This document shows positions 23,290 through 35,009 of a stretch of 64,000 bases of DNA, piece by piece (position 1 is the stretch's first letter; the number at the start of each line of letters is the position of its first letter). The notes below the pieces were generated by a model. The model was not told where the DNA came from. It saw only the letters and a list, made by a program, of their open reading frames with translations, and did no database searches. Made by a program: the position numbers and the translations under genes. Source of the stretch: Diadophis punctatus similis. Lineage: Eukaryota; Chordata; Lepidosauria; Squamata; Dipsadidae. Where the stretch lies: contig JALIGW010000002.1 in the NCBI GenBank assembly GCA_023053685.1, forward strand, positions 249,372,856-249,436,855. Direction: 5' to 3'.

Positions 23290-24107
23290 TAAGGTGACCA
23301 GACGTCCCGCTTTTGGCGGGACAGACACGCTTTTCAAGCGTGTGTCCCGCGTCCCGCATTCTTTCCAAAAAGTCCCGCTTTTTTGCAAAGAATGCCGAAA
23401 CAGCGGGACGTCTGGTCACCTTAGCCCGGGAAGCACAAAAGAGAGGTACCGGAAGCAAGTCGGGCAAAGCGGAATTTCAGCGAGGCGGCTGCCTGCTGGG
23501 GAGAGGGGGAAGGGGGGCTGCTCCTCCTCTCCTTCCCCCGCCCCATTCCTAGCCCCACCCTCAGAGGCGCCGCTGCTGTTGGGATGCGGGTGGAGGGGTG
23601 AGGGACGAGGAGCCGTCGCTGCTGCCGTCGTCGGTTTGAGCTCACGAGCGGCCCCTCCGGCGGCTCATCCCCCTCCCCTTCCTTCCCCCTGTCGCCTCGC
23701 TGCCGCCGTTGCCCTGGGGCCGGGCGGGAGACCGGGAGACCGCGGCGCTTGGATGCCTGGAGCTCGCGACAGGTAAGCTGCCGGCTGCCTCCTTTCCCCA
23801 TCTCCCGCCTCCCGTTCGTCGCTTGCCAGCCCGGCCCCAGGGCAGCTCCCGAAGAGGAGGCGGGAGGCGATGAAAGGCCTCCCGAAGGGGAGGCGGGCTC
23901 CCGAAGGGCTGCCGGCTCCTGAAGGGGAGGCGGGAGGCGAGGAAAGGCCTCCCGCCTCCCCCCCCCCACCTGAACGCCGACATTTGCTGTCTTTTGCCCT
24001 CTGCGCATGCGCAGCATTCTGCGCATGTGCAGAGGGCAAAACTCAAATGCCGGCGCCCAGGCGGGCCCGCCCCCCCGTCCCGCTTAAAAAAAAATCTATT
24101 CACTTTA
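23290..24107. mobile_element. Nested hAT non-autonomous element, 818 bp
   Basis: Ends TAAGGTGACCAGACG and TCTATTCACTTTA are flanked by the 8-bp duplication ATAATGTG (23282-23289 and 24108-24115). Interior resembles the element at 19262 (same GC-rich blocks, NRF1-like motifs at about 24000-24036). A palindromic piece ending GGGACGTCTGGTCACCTTA at 23425 lies near its left end. Confidence 0.88.
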
Positions 24108-24352
24108 ATAATGTGGTGTAACTGAAACATTGTTTAATCAATGAAAGTATTATAGTTCGATGGGGGGGGTTGTTTTCATAAGTGCATTTGTTCAATTTTT
24201 TAATGCAAGTTTATGTTTGCATAGAGTTCTAAAAAAGTGAACAAAAATAACACATCCAACCTGCAATTGGACAGTTACATACAAATTTGAGCATATTATT
24301 TCATACCTTTGTTAATGGAAATTTTTATAATCACCTACTGTCAGATTAACAT

Positions 24353-24720
24353 ATACAGGTAGTTCTTAACTTGCAACACAATTGAACCCAAAATTTCTTT
24401 TTCTAAGTGAGATAGTTGTTAAGTGAGTTTTGCACCATGTTACGATTTCTGATGCCACAGTTGTTAAGTGAAGCACTGCAGTTGCTAAGTTAGTCACACG
24501 TTAAGTGAATCTGGCTTCCTCATTGACTTTGCTTGTAGAAGGTCACAAAAGGTGATCACATGACCCAGGAATACTGCAACTGTTATAAATATGAGTCAGT
24601 TGCCAAGCGTCTGAATTTTAATCCTGTGATCATGGGGATACTGCAACAATCATAAGTATGAAAAATGGCCACAAGTCATTTTTTTCAGTGCCATTGTAAC
24701 TTTGAACGGTCACTAAATGA
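24353..24720 (+). repeat. Snake MITE of the ACAGGTAGT...GTTAAGTGA family
   Basis: Begins ACAGGTAGTTCTTAACTTGC, contains TTGTTAAGTGA and AAGGTGATCACATGACCC, and ends near TTTGAACGGTCACTAAATGA. I recognise the pattern as a high-copy family in squamates. Non-coding. Confidence 0.7.
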
Positions 24721-24724
24721 GCTA

Positions 24725-24792
24725 TTGAGTCCTTCGGGAGTTGGGCGGCATATAAGAATAACAAAATAAAATAAATAAATAAATAAATATTG
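24725..24792 (+). mobile_element. CR1 3' tail with AAATAAAT repeat
   Basis: Short CR1 end GTCCTTCGGGAGTTGGGCGG followed by an (AAAT)n tail, as in the other LINE tails in the window. Confidence 0.8.
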
Positions 24793-25700
24793 TATGTCAA
24801 GGATTAGGTGGTTTTATCTTAAAAAACAAACAAACAAACCGGAATTAGTACTTGGTGGGGGGGAACCAATCTAAACAATTTTTACTTGTCAATTTTATAT
24901 CTTGGAATTTTCTACGGATTGATTATTTTAAAAATGGACCGCAAATAGTTTTTTTAAAAAACAAAATATATTTTACGGTGTGGCAAACTGATTTACTCAT
25001 TCATTTTGGTGCCTTTCACGTTTTGGATGGGCTATCAAAGCTTTGCTTTGAATGAAAATGGCCCATAGAGATGGATTAGATCCAGTGTGATTAAAATAGA
25101 GGAAATTTTAATTGTTTGCAAAGGTTAAATTGGCGACGATAAGATTATTATGGAACTTCATATAGACTGATTTAAGTTACAGTAACCTGGAGTTGTGCAT
25201 CCCTGGGTTATATTAGAAAAGATCCTTCTAAAAACCTTTGAAAGTCATATTTATGATATCCAAAACCACATTTATGAACTGTAGCAATTAGATTTTATTT
25301 TAAAGGTATACATACATGACGATTGCGACTGCCTTTAATCCATGTTCTGACATCTGGGACTACCCTTGAAAGGTTTCAGGAATTTGCAGTTGTTGCAAAA
25401 GGCAGTTGGTTCCTAACCAATGAAAGTGGTATGCTAAAATTGAAGGAGAAATTCCTTTTTTTGTGCTTCTTCTGTTAGCTTGAATTTTGGTGGACAGAAG
25501 AATTAACCAGTATGTGTTTACAGCAGCTTTCATGATGATGCGTGAGTGGTATTTCTCTTTTATATATATATAGATTTTTCTGAAATATATTACAATACTA
25601 TTTTCTGTGAAAAATTTTGTTGCTCCATATAGACCAAAATTTTAATCAGGAACCCACCCACCCCCGGTCAATGGTGTCCGTCTTTACCAATGTTAAAATC
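24793..25700. other. hAT interior, nothing recognised
   Basis: AT-rich sequence, short ORFs only, no repeat matches found within the window. Possibly the remains of a transposase or captured DNA; neither can be shown by eye. Confidence 0.4.
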
Positions 25701-25959
25701 TGGTCACCTTAACTAAGTAGCATCACATTTCACTATTTCACTAGGCTCACTTGCAAAGGTCAGTTGCTAGAAGTGAAAAACGATTTGATAGCATTCATAC
25801 AGTGAAAGCATCTTGCAAACGCCTTAGGTAGAGGCGGGACAAGAGTGTTTTTCTGCCGCTATCAGGAGATGGCAGTCATATAGGCAACATCTGTGCCTGA
25901 AACGTACATAATAAAGGAGATAAAACCATCGAGTACCGAACTGCTAGAAAGGATGGGAG

Positions 25960-26071
25960 GGGAGGAGAAGAGAAACGCAGAGGAACTTCCTCTTCCGGAA
26001 GACTCATGGGAGGAAGGTGGTGTGCAAAGTGGCTTTTCTGCTTTTCCGAGGATCGAAGCAGCAGCTGGAAG
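25960..26071 (+). promoter_or_regulatory. Right zinc-finger promoter-like segment and first exon
   Basis: Contains the ETS palindrome CTTCCGGAAG (25992-26001), ATG at 26006 and a splice donor GTGAGT at 26072. From the ATG the frame is open for 22 codons to the donor. Matching segments occur at 17136-17265 (minus) and 62150-62274 (plus), each with the same donor. It lies 28 kb upstream of the right finger exon on the same strand. Role as first exon is inferred. Confidence 0.55.
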
Positions 26072-26339
26072 GTGAGTTGAGGGCAGGTGGGAGGAGAGTC
26101 CGGGAGCAAGTCGGGCTGTTTAGTTTCCTCCACGGCCTGGAAGCAGAAAAGCAACTGGGCTGAAGCATGTCAGCTGCTGCTGCTGCTGCAGGTTCCTCCC
26201 CTGCCCAAATTTAAGCCCACTGGTGCTGCACGCTGTGAAACTGGTGGCTGCAACTTCCTGCTGGTGGGAAGATTTTAAAAGTCTCTTTCAAGTTAAGGTT
26301 GATTCTTTGGGAATGGCTTCCCTCCAGAGGTTGTGGGTG

Positions 26340-27665
26340 CTCCATCACTGGGGGTTTGTGACAGAGTTGGAAGGGACCTGGCGGGTCTTCTATTCCGACG
26401 TCCTACGCAAGCAGGAGACCCAATACCATTTCAGACAATTTGTTAATTGTTCTCAGTGACAGGAAATTTCTCCTTAGTTCTAGGCTGCTTCTCTCCTTGA
26501 TTAGTTTCCATCCACTGCTTCTTGTCTTGCCTTCTGGTGCATTGCAAAATAAGTTGACCCCCTTCTTCTGGACCCCTCAAGTGTTGGAACACTGCTATCA
26601 TATCACCCCTAGTCCTTCCTTTCACTAGACTAGACATACCAATTCCTGCAACCCTTCTTTATATGTTTTAGCCTCCAGCCCCCTAATCATCCCTACTGCT
26701 CTTCTCTGCGATCTTTATAGAGTCTCTACACCTTTTTTTAAATATGGCAATCAAAATTAGTTGCAGTAATCCAAGGGTGATCTTATCAAAGCATTATAAT
26801 TTGATACTAACACTTCACATGATCTTGATTCTAGCCCTCTGTTAAGGCAGCCTAGGATTGCATTAGCTTTTGTGGCCACTGCATTCACACTGTTGGCTCT
26901 TTTTAGTTGATTGTTCACTACAGTAGGACATCAAGATCCATCTCACAGTTACTGCTATTGAGCCAGGTTGTACCTCTTCTGTACTTTGCCATTTGGTTTT
27001 TCTTGGCTAAGTGTACAACCTAATTTTTTCTCCATTGAATTTCATTTTGTTGGATAGGGCCCAGTGTTCAAATCTATAGAGATTTTTCTGTATCTTGAGT
27101 TTGTCTTTTGGGGTGTTGGCTATTCCTGCCAGCTTAGTGTCGTCTCCAAATTTGATGAATTCCCCTTCTATTCATTAATTCAAATTGTTTATGAAGATGC
27201 TGAAGAATACTGGGCCTAAAATGGAGCCTTGGGGTACCCCACTGCTTACTTCCCTTGATATAGATGTAGTTCCATTGACTAATGGTTGAGTGTGGCTTGT
27301 CAGTCAGTTACAAATCCATCGGATGGTGATGCTATCCATACCACATTTTCTTCATTTACCAAGAAGTAGATTGTTCTCTACTTTATCAAATGCCTTTCTG
27401 AAATTCCAGTATACTGTGTCCACAGCATTTTTCTGGTCTACTAATTTAGACATTTTTTCAAAGAAGGAAATAAGATTTATTTGGCATGATCTTTTTTCAA
27501 CAAACCCATGTTGGCTTCTGGTTATAAGTTTGCTTTGTTCTAGGTGTTTGTAGATCTGTTGCTTGGTTATCTTTTTCAGGATCTTCTCAGGCATTGATGT
27601 CAGGCTAATTGGTCTGTAGTTTGTGAATCCATTTCCCCCCTTTTTTTGAAGATTGGAACTGCATC
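26340..27665 (-). mobile_element. CR1 LINE, RT and 3' end (right copy)
   Basis: Mirror of 15540-16860 with the same CR1 reverse transcriptase and 3' UTR blocks, including MPEKILKKITKQQIYKHLE on the minus strand. Broken by stops. Shares most indels with the left copy. Confidence 0.85.
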
Positions 27666-28398
27666 AGTCACCTGGCAAGGCAAGGTTTAAGTAGTGTCTC
27701 TTTGCTCACTTATCACCGTGTCAAATGAAGCACCACTGGTTCCAGTGAAGCTCTGCCCCAGCCCCCAGTCTGGATTCCCAAGCTGTAAAAAGTAGGTCTT
27801 AGCTGACCATGAGGCAAAGAGGGAAGTAATGATACCCACAAGTCCAGATTTCCAACAACAAAAGCACAGTCCAATAGTTAAGTCCAAAGTCCACAAGGAA
27901 CGTCAGAGGTTCACAGTCCAAAGTTCAAGAGACAGGCTCCAGCAAAGCTGGGAAGATACTCACTAAAACAAGCAGGTGTTCCCAAGAAACACACTTTTAC
28001 CCAGCATCTGGTCAAATCACTCTTCCACAACCGTTCCTTGTGTGGAGAGGTGGAGCTGCTTCCTCTCAAGCAGCCTTGCTGACCTCTGCCTCCCTCCAGT
28101 CTGCTCTCCTCACTCGTGGATCGAGTGGAGGAGCGGCTCTTCTTAATCAGAGGTGATCTGGAGCCTGTCATCTCTGCTGGCTCTCTGTAGCTGCTCTGCT
28201 TGTTTTCTTATCGTCCATGTCTTGCCAGTAAGCACGGTGTTTCCTATTGGTGCTGCATCCATGTATTAACTAGGTTTGATTGTGCTTTTCAAAAATAGCC
28301 AATAAGGATCTTTTGGGATGTTCACTTGTATCGGTAGTACTTGCCTATTTGTTCCCTGAGCCTTCAAAGATACTATGGCACTGTAAAGGCAGATGTAC
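27666..28398. other. Arm segment without recognised gene (right)
   Basis: Mirror of 14900-15539. Includes a GC-richer stretch around 28030-28190 and the start of the MITE-family block. No ORF supported. Confidence 0.4.
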
Positions 28399-29039
28399 CA
28401 GTGGTGGGTTCCTACCAGTGCGGTCCACTCTATAGCACAGGTAGCGGCCCACTGGTGACGTCACAGTACTGGTGCGGTCGGTTGCCGGTGCCTGGGCTCC
28501 ACCATTTTTTTAAAAAATGTTTTTTAATTTTTTTAAAAAAATTTCTTCTACGCATGCCCAGAAGCCGAGCTTCCGGCACTGCGCATGCGCTGCCTTCCTA
28601 CCCCACAGTGAGTCCAAGCAGGGGAGGATGGCTGAGGGAGCACGTGAGACACTGAAAGAACAGGCGGCAGGAGCTATCTCAGTTCCCCTCCCTTCAGCAG
28701 TCCGAGAAGCCATGAACGCACGGTGATGATCCCAGGCATTTTCGCACGTTCGAGGCTTCTCGAGCTGCTGAGGGGAGGGGGAACGGGCAGCAGGAGCCTA
28801 GGATCATCAAATGGGGAGAAGCATTCAGGCCGGACAGAGCCTCCTAGAAGAACCTCTGCCGCGGTCTTGCTGGTCCCGCTGCGGGGGGCTGCGTTGCGGG
28901 TGGGCAATGCCCCCTGCTTCTCCAGCCACTGCCAAGCTCCCAAGGCCCACGCCCACCCAGTCATATGGCTGGCAAGCCACACCCACAAAATAAGCCACGC
29001 CCACAGAGTGGTAGTAGAAAAATTAGGAACCCGCCCCTG
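28399..29039. mobile_element. hAT MITE (CAGTGGTGGGTTCC family), 641 bp
   Basis: Flanked by the 8-bp duplication AGATGTAC (28391-28398 and 29040-29047). The left arm near 14900 has one AGATGTAC, so the empty site is preserved. Ends CAGTGGTGGGTTCCTACC and GGAACCCGCCCCTG are imperfect inverted repeats. A second copy with its own 8-bp duplication is at 43580-44208. Non-coding. Confidence 0.93.
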
Positions 29040-29047
29040 AGATGTAC

Positions 29048-29702
29048 ACCTGGTCCCCAAATTTGTGGTCATCATAGCACATGTTCAGTGGCCACATGTC
29101 AGCAGTTGCTGTGGTTATGAAGGTGCCGGAAAAACAGATGGACCAATTTGGGTTCTGCCAAGCAGTGCACATATACGATTGCTGCTGTATCCCATACTCA
29201 TGATTGCTATTTGTGACCTCCCCAGCTAGCTTCTGACAAGCAAATCAGTGGAGATACCAGCAGGAATTTGGAAGTCACAGTTGTGTGAAATTCCCTCAGT
29301 GATTTGCTTAACTACAGGGGATCACATGTAAGTTGGCACTCTCAAGTGACATCATGCTTGTGATCAGGCTGCTTAGTGATGCAGATGCCAGTCTAAATTG
29401 CAGTCAGTAAGTGAGGACTGCTTGAATTGGGATGTCACCAGAGTGGTTGTGGAGAGTATTTTCTGCCCATATTTGGAGATGAGGAAAATGAATTATATAT
29501 TTGGCTTTGCACTGTAAGAATTTGTGATTGACTCAAATCAATAAGAATTTCATGATTGAATAGACATTTGAACTTGGATCTTGGTTGTCTTCCATGTGTC
29601 AAATCAATCATGATTTATGTAAGAGGTTATTCTAGCATTGTGGCACATTTGCTTTTTCATTTTTCCTTTTTTTCATATCTGCAACAATTTTATAAACAAT
29701 TA
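29048..29702 (-). repeat. MITE-family block (right copy)
   Basis: Continues the block interrupted by the hAT at 28399; mirror of 14358-14900. Nothing coding. Confidence 0.6.
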
Positions 29703-29837
29703 CAGTGTTTCCCTGAAAATAAGACCCTGTCTTACATATTTTTGAATCCCAAAATAAGCGCTTGGCCTTATTGCCATGCACTCAAAAGCCTGATTGGACT
29801 TATTATCAGGGGATGTTTTATTTGGGGGGAAACAGGG
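29703..29837. mobile_element. Short MITE with TA target duplication (right copy)
   Basis: 135 bp between TA dinucleotides with ends CAGTGTTTCCCTGAAAATAA and the inverted form. Mirror of 14221-14355, hence older than the duplication. Confidence 0.8.
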
Positions 29838-29985
29838 TAACTTTACACTTTTCTTGGAATCTACTCCAAAGAAATAGCCAAGGAAAACTACATCCCTATG
29901 CCTATACCTCCCGAAAACTCATGGACACAGAGAGGTGTTGGGCCGCATAGGAAAAAAAGACTTTTGCAATAAGATGGGCACTTAC

Positions 29986-30049
29986 CTGGTGAGGCAGGGG
30001 GATGAGCTTCTGGCTCCAAGCGTTTGGTGTGGGCTGGGTGCAACCCACT
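29986..30049 (-). other. 64-nt exon-like segment with splice signals (right copy)
   Basis: On the minus strand, TGTCCCCAG precedes the segment and GTAAGTG follows it (donor at 29985). Same length as the left copy at 14010-14073 despite several substitutions. Product unknown. Confidence 0.3.
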
Positions 30050-30829
30050 CTGGGGACAGCGTCAGGTGGGGTGTTTGACCGGGGCAGTACACTTCCGGAG
30101 TAGAGCTACAGCAGATGGTTGGTGAAAGGCAGATCTCCGTCCCCCCCGAACCCGAACTTTTGGAATTCCAGGGGTCCGACCCGAGTTATTTCATCCTCTT
30201 GGTGTTCGGATGGATAAAAGAAGATCTGAGATACTTCCCAGAGGCTTCGGATGGAAGGTAGGACCCGAGGCGAGTACTGGGAAGTCCTGGAGGCTCCAGG
30301 CTCGGGAAACGCCATGATGGCGATTTCGACGCTGTAGGACTCGTTAGACTTAATAAATAAATAAAGCAAAGAACTACACCGAGAAAATTGTTGAATTGCT
30401 GGATGGGGCAGTGGGAAATGAGCGACCTGCTGGGTATGGAGACAGTCCAGAATGAGGAGATGCCGGCTGTTTTTGGGTGCCTGCCATAATTCGATGGGGG
30501 TCTCCTTCAGCGTTCTCTGAATGGTTTGTTTGCTGCTTGATTTCCGGCCGCTGAAGAACTCCTGCCAGTCGGGTGATCATTGCTAGCTCAGCGATCACCC
30601 ATTACTTTGGAGATGATCAGACCTACAGCTACTTTCTCGGACCCTACTTCGACTTGGATTCCCAGCCACTCCGCCCTGCCTGAGACGCGACCTATGCCAC
30701 ATTGATCATGGTGGTGGCTCTTGCTGGACGCTTTTAGGAGCTTTGCAACTGCAATGAGCCTTTGTACGAGTAACTCTGGTGATATTCCTCCATCTTCGAT
30801 CACAGCGGCACCTTATGTGTAACGCCACT

Positions 30830-31150
30830 TTCGTCACAGCCGCCGGTGGAACCGCGAGGCCTTTGGTGGCTGCCACGGCCTCGGTGTGCTGTTTGTCGCA
30901 CCGCATGAGGTCACAGTGACATCTTCTGTTCAATTTAACAGCCGTTATTGTTGCCAGTGTGGCCGCGAGGCCGTTTTTGGCTAGCATGGCCTTGGCTTTT
31001 CGCCAGATGGGTAAGACCTTGTCATGCTGCTTTTTCCCTCATGTGAGGCTACAGCAATACCTTCTGCTGAACTTAGCAGCTATTAGCATTGCGAATGTGG
31101 TCACGAGGCCTTTCTGGGCTGACGCGGCCCTGTCCTTTCGCCAGGCCCTT
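30830..31150 (+). repeat. Tandem ~135-bp units in the LINE 5' region
   Basis: Three imperfect units recur around phrases of the type GCGAGGCC(T/G)TT...GCATGGCC...TTTCGCC and ATGAGGTCACAGTGACATC. Likely LINE promoter monomers. An ORF of 202 codons overlaps it (30959-31567) but carries no recognisable domain. Confidence 0.5.
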
Positions 31151-32023
31151 CGTATGAGATCTCGATTACATCAGCCAGACAATAATTTCAGCGGGGTGAC
31201 TACTAACGTGATGAACAATGGGAAAAATAAAATAACTTATCCAGATAGTTTAGCTCTACTTGGGAAATTACTGGGTCAGCTTACAAAGATAACTTCATAT
31301 TCCGGTGCCATTTCTGAAAAGAACTCTATTATTACCAACATTGGGGGGAAGAACGGTAGACTATTATTGAGAGATCATGGAACTATCAAGATCTACCTTA
31401 GGTCTTGGCACAGGTGCCAAGTATTAAGAACTTACCTTGGCTGGGCTGGAGGCTGTTTTATATGTTTTGTATGTACACCTATGTTTACAGCATCCATTTT
31501 TAGCTCTTTTATTGTGATATTCCATCCTGGGGGGGAATGGGTATGTGTGATTGTGAATGTTTACTGATTATTAACTATTTTAATTATACCCCAGAAGTGG
31601 TGTGTGTCGGTTATGGAAGGGATTGGATATGATTGAGTGTATGAATGTGTAGAATGATCTAATTTGGATGAGATGGTATGAGAGTCGGGAACCGAGGCCC
31701 GGACCCCCTTTGCTGAGTGTGCAAACAGAAGCGGAGGGGGGTCTGGCTCTTGTACCCGGCTCAGTGTGAATGGTATGGATGGCCTGCAGGAAGGGAGGTG
31801 GACCAGCGGGGAGGGGAAGGGTATCTCTGGGGGCGTGGAGAGCTGGAATATTCAGGTCATGATGGGGAGAGGTAGGTATGGCGGGAGCAGAGGAGCGGGC
31901 CGCTCACGGGGAATAAGACATCGCTGTTTATAAGCGATCCCTTGTTCCGGCCCCTCCGATGTGGTTCCATCTTGCTCAACCCGAGTACCTGGCAACCAGG
32001 GTTTTCAGGGCCCGGGGCTCAGG

Positions 32024-32632
32024 ATGCTGCTGCTGAATGCCAGGTCAATTGTCAACTAAGACCCCTTGATACGTGATTTAATCACTGACAAGGGGGCAGA
32101 CCTGGTATGCATAACTGAGACCTGGCTGGGCCAGGAGGGGGGAGTAGCCCTCTCCGAGATATGCCCAGATGGGTTCTCAGTGTTGCATCATTCACGACCC
32201 CAGGGAAGGGGAGGAGGAGTGGCTATTATAACGCGCCAGAATCTGCATCCTCGTAGGAGCCCTGCCCCGGAGATTGTCGGGTGTGAGACGCTCCTTCTGA
32301 AGTTGGACTTAGGGGTTCAGGTGGGCCTTCTGTTAGCGTACCTGCCTCCCAGCTACGTTACTAAGGCCCTGCCTGAGCTGCTTGAGGCGATAGCTATCCT
32401 GGCAGTGGAGTTCCCCAGGCTTATGGTGCTGGGGGACTTTAACCTGCCTTCGGCAGGCGAAACCTCTGGCGCAGCTCAGGAGTTCATGGATTCCATGACA
32501 ACCATGGACCTGACCCAAGTAATCCAGGGTCCGACTCATGAGGGAGGCCACACGCTTGACCTAGTGTTTCTTTTGGGGCAGTGGAGAGATGATCTGAATT
32601 TAGGGGATATAGTCATCACCCTGTTGTCATGA
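32024..32632 (+). pseudogene. LINE ORF2 endonuclease domain, broken
   Basis: AP-endonuclease type domain that nicks the target DNA. Motifs include LLLNARSIVN at the start, ITETWL (metal-binding Glu), GGVAII and GDFNLPS, ending near a premature stop just before a conserved SDHFLL motif. A stop also follows the first ten codons. Confidence 0.8.
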
Positions 32633-33228
32633 TCAGATCATTTCCTACTGAGGTTGGATTTCACAGCCCCATTCCTCCCCCGCACGGAGGCGGGACCGAC
32701 TAGGTGGTTCCACTCCAGGCACCTAATGGAGCCAGAAGGATTCCAGTGGGAACTTGGGGAAATACCTGAAACCCTGGTACACAATTCGGCTGAGCCCCTG
32801 GTGGCTGCCTGGAACACCGCAGCATCAGGGGCATTTGATTGGATTGCGCTTTTGCGACCTCTCCGTGGCAGTGGATTCCGGAAAGCTCCCTGGTTTACCG
32901 AGGAGCTCCGAGAGATGAAACGCCACAAGAGACGTCTGGAGCGATGCTGGAGAGCCAGTAAAACTGAATCTGACCAAACACTTCTAAGAACTTTTATTAA
33001 GTCTTACCTAGTGGCAATAGGGGCGGCAAAATGATCTCATTTTTCCGCTCTTATTGCATCCGCAGATTCTCGCCCAGCCGCCTTGTTTAGGGTGACTCAC
33101 GCCCTCCTTGCTAAAGGGGGGAACGAGGAACACTTGCAAGGTAAAGCTGAGGAATTCGTGCAGTTCTGACGGATAAAGTCGCTCAGATCCGGTCGAATCT
33201 GGACTCCGGCTGGACAGAGTCCATTGAG

Positions 33229-34458
33229 TTGATAGGAGCAAGTCTTAGTCCATCGTTGTGTGATGAGTTTGAGCCTGTCACTCCTGATGACGTGGACAAG
33301 GCCGTGGGTGCGATGAGCTCTTCCACCTGTTTATCGGACCCGTGCCCCTCCTGGCTGGTTTCAGCCAGCAGAGAGGTGGCATGTGGCTGGATCCAGGCAG
33401 TGGTCAATGCTTCTTTGAGGGAGGGATCCGTACCGCAGCCTTTAAAGGTTGTGGTGGTGAGACCCCTCCTTAAGAAGCCTTCCCTGGATCCAGCGTATTT
33501 GAAGAACTTTCGTCCGGTCTCCAACTTACCTTTTATAGATAAAGTTGTTGAGAAGGTGCTAGCTTTTCAGCTTCTTCGGTTATTGGAGGAAACTGATCAC
33601 CTAGATTCCTTTCAATCGGGTTTCAGGTGCGGCTACAGTACAGAAACTGCCTTGGTTGCCCTGATGGATGATCTCTGGCGAGCCCGGGATGGGTGTTACT
33701 CTTCCATCCTGGTGCTACTTGACCTCTCAGCGGCTTTCGATACTATCGACCTTGGTATCCTTCTGCATCGTCTCGGCAAGTTGGGAGTGGGAGGCACCGT
33801 TTTACGGTGGTTCTCTTATCTCTCTGACAGGATGCAGTTGGTGTTAGCAGGTGGACAGAGGTCATCCCCTAGGCCCCTGACCTGTGGGGTGCCTCAGGGT
33901 TCGGTCCTCTCGCCTATCCTGTTTAACATTTACATGAAACCACTGGGTGAGATCATCCGTAGACACGGGGTGAGTTTTCAACAGTACGCTGATGACACCC
34001 AGCTGTACATCACCACCCCGTCTCAATTCAGGGAGGCAGTCAATGTAATGTGCCGATGCCTGGACGATGTCAGGATCTGGATGGGGAGAAACAGGCTCAA
34101 GCTCAACCCCGACAAGACTGAGTGGCTCTGGATAGTGCCTCCTAAGGACCATGTCGACTGTCCCTCCTTGGTTCTTGAGGGAGAAAAATTAACTCCCTCG
34201 GAACGGGCTCGCAATTTGGGAGTTCTCCTAGATCCACAGCTAAAATTAGACCAACACCTTACAGCTGTGGCTAGGGGGGCTTTTGCACAGGTTCGCCTGG
34301 TCCACCAATTGCGACCAAACTTGGAGAAGGAGGCTCTACTCACGGTCACTCATGCCCTTGTCACCTCCCAATTGGACTACTGTAATGCGCTCTACATGGG
34401 GTTACCCTTGAAGAGTATTCGGGAGACTTCAACTGGTGCAAAATGCGGCTACGCGTGA
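33229..34458 (+). CDS. LINE ORF2 reverse transcriptase domain, 409 codons
   Basis: Contains VVVRPLLKKPSLDP, NFRPVSNLPF, LDLSAAFDTID, GVPQGSVLSPILFN and QYADDTQLY, i.e. the ordered RT motifs of L2/CR1-clade LINEs. One residue is missing in WFSYL and a frameshift breaks the C-terminal region near 34430, after which coding continues in another frame to about 34800. Upstream linkage to the endonuclease is broken too. Confidence 0.85.
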   Translation: MIGASLSPSLCDEFEPVTPDDVDKAVGAMSSSTCLSDPCPSWLVSASREVACGWIQAVVNASLREGSVPQPLKVVVVRPLLKKPSLDPAYLKNFRPVSNLPFIDKVVEKVLAFQLLRLLEETDHLDSFQSGFRCGYSTETALVALMDDLWRARDGCYSSILVLLDLSAAFDTIDLGILLHRLGKLGVGGTVLRWFSYLSDRMQLVLAGGQRSSPRPLTCGVPQGSVLSPILFNIYMKPLGEIIRRHGVSFQQYADDTQLYITTPSQFREAVNVMCRCLDDVRIWMGRNRLKLNPDKTEWLWIVPPKDHVDCPSLVLEGEKLTPSERARNLGVLLDPQLKLDQHLTAVARGAFAQVRLVHQLRPNLEKEALLTVTHALVTSQLDYCNALYMGLPLKSIRETSTGAKCGYA

Positions 34459-35009
34459 TGTGGTGGGTGTCTCAAGATACACCCACGTAACATCCATACT
34501 CCGCCAGCTGCATTGGTTGCCCATTGGTCTCCGGGTACAATTCAAGGTGTTGATCATCATCTTTAAAGCCCTTCATGGCTTATGACCAGGTTACCTCCGG
34601 GACCGCATCCTACCTCATACTTCCCTTTGACCGGTCAGGTCCCACAGAGTGGGTCTTCTCCAGGTCCCACCAACCAAATAATGTTGGCTGGCGGGGCCTA
34701 GGGGGAGGGCCTTCTCTGTAGGGTCCCCTGCTCTCTGGAACCAACTCCCCCCACCTTGCTGGCTTCCGAAAAGCCGTGAAGACATGGCTCTTCCAGCAGG
34801 TGGGGTTTTGAGACGATTTTTATCTTGGTCTTCCCCATGTATGTATGTGATAGTTTGTTTTTTTTAGATGTGTTTTAAAGTGTTATTAAATTATATTGTT
34901 TAGCTGTTCTTTAAATGTTGTACGCCGCCCTGAGTCCCCAGGGAGTAGGGCGGCATATAAGAGCAATAAATAAATAAATAAATACACAGTTGTGGTGCCC
35001 ACATACAGG

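Larger units (their letters stand above)
20502..25711. mobile_element. Composite hAT insertion, 5.2 kb
   Basis: Ends TAAAGTGACCAGACG and ...TCTGGTCACCTTA are flanked by the 8-bp duplication ACTAAGTA (20494-20501 and 25712-25719). The left arm near 17495 has a single ACTAAGTA. It carries a nested palindromic element (21376-22717) and a nested hAT (23290-24107). The remaining ~3 kb is AT-rich and not matched to other repeats in the window. No transposase was recognised. It may be a decayed autonomous element or one that captured host sequence. Confidence 0.85.
30088..34985 (+). mobile_element. Near full-length L2/CR1-clade LINE
   Basis: Interrupts arm sequence that is continuous on the left near 13968 (the short word TACAC flanks both sides). 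It has a 5' region with about three ~135-bp imperfect tandem units (30830-31150), a decayed ORF1 region (to about 31570), ORF2 endonuclease (32024-32632) and RT (33229-34458) with frameshifts and stops, and a 3' UTR ending GCCGCCCTGAGTCCCC...AATAAATAAATA. Same clade as 4768-6029. Not active. Confidence 0.85.
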
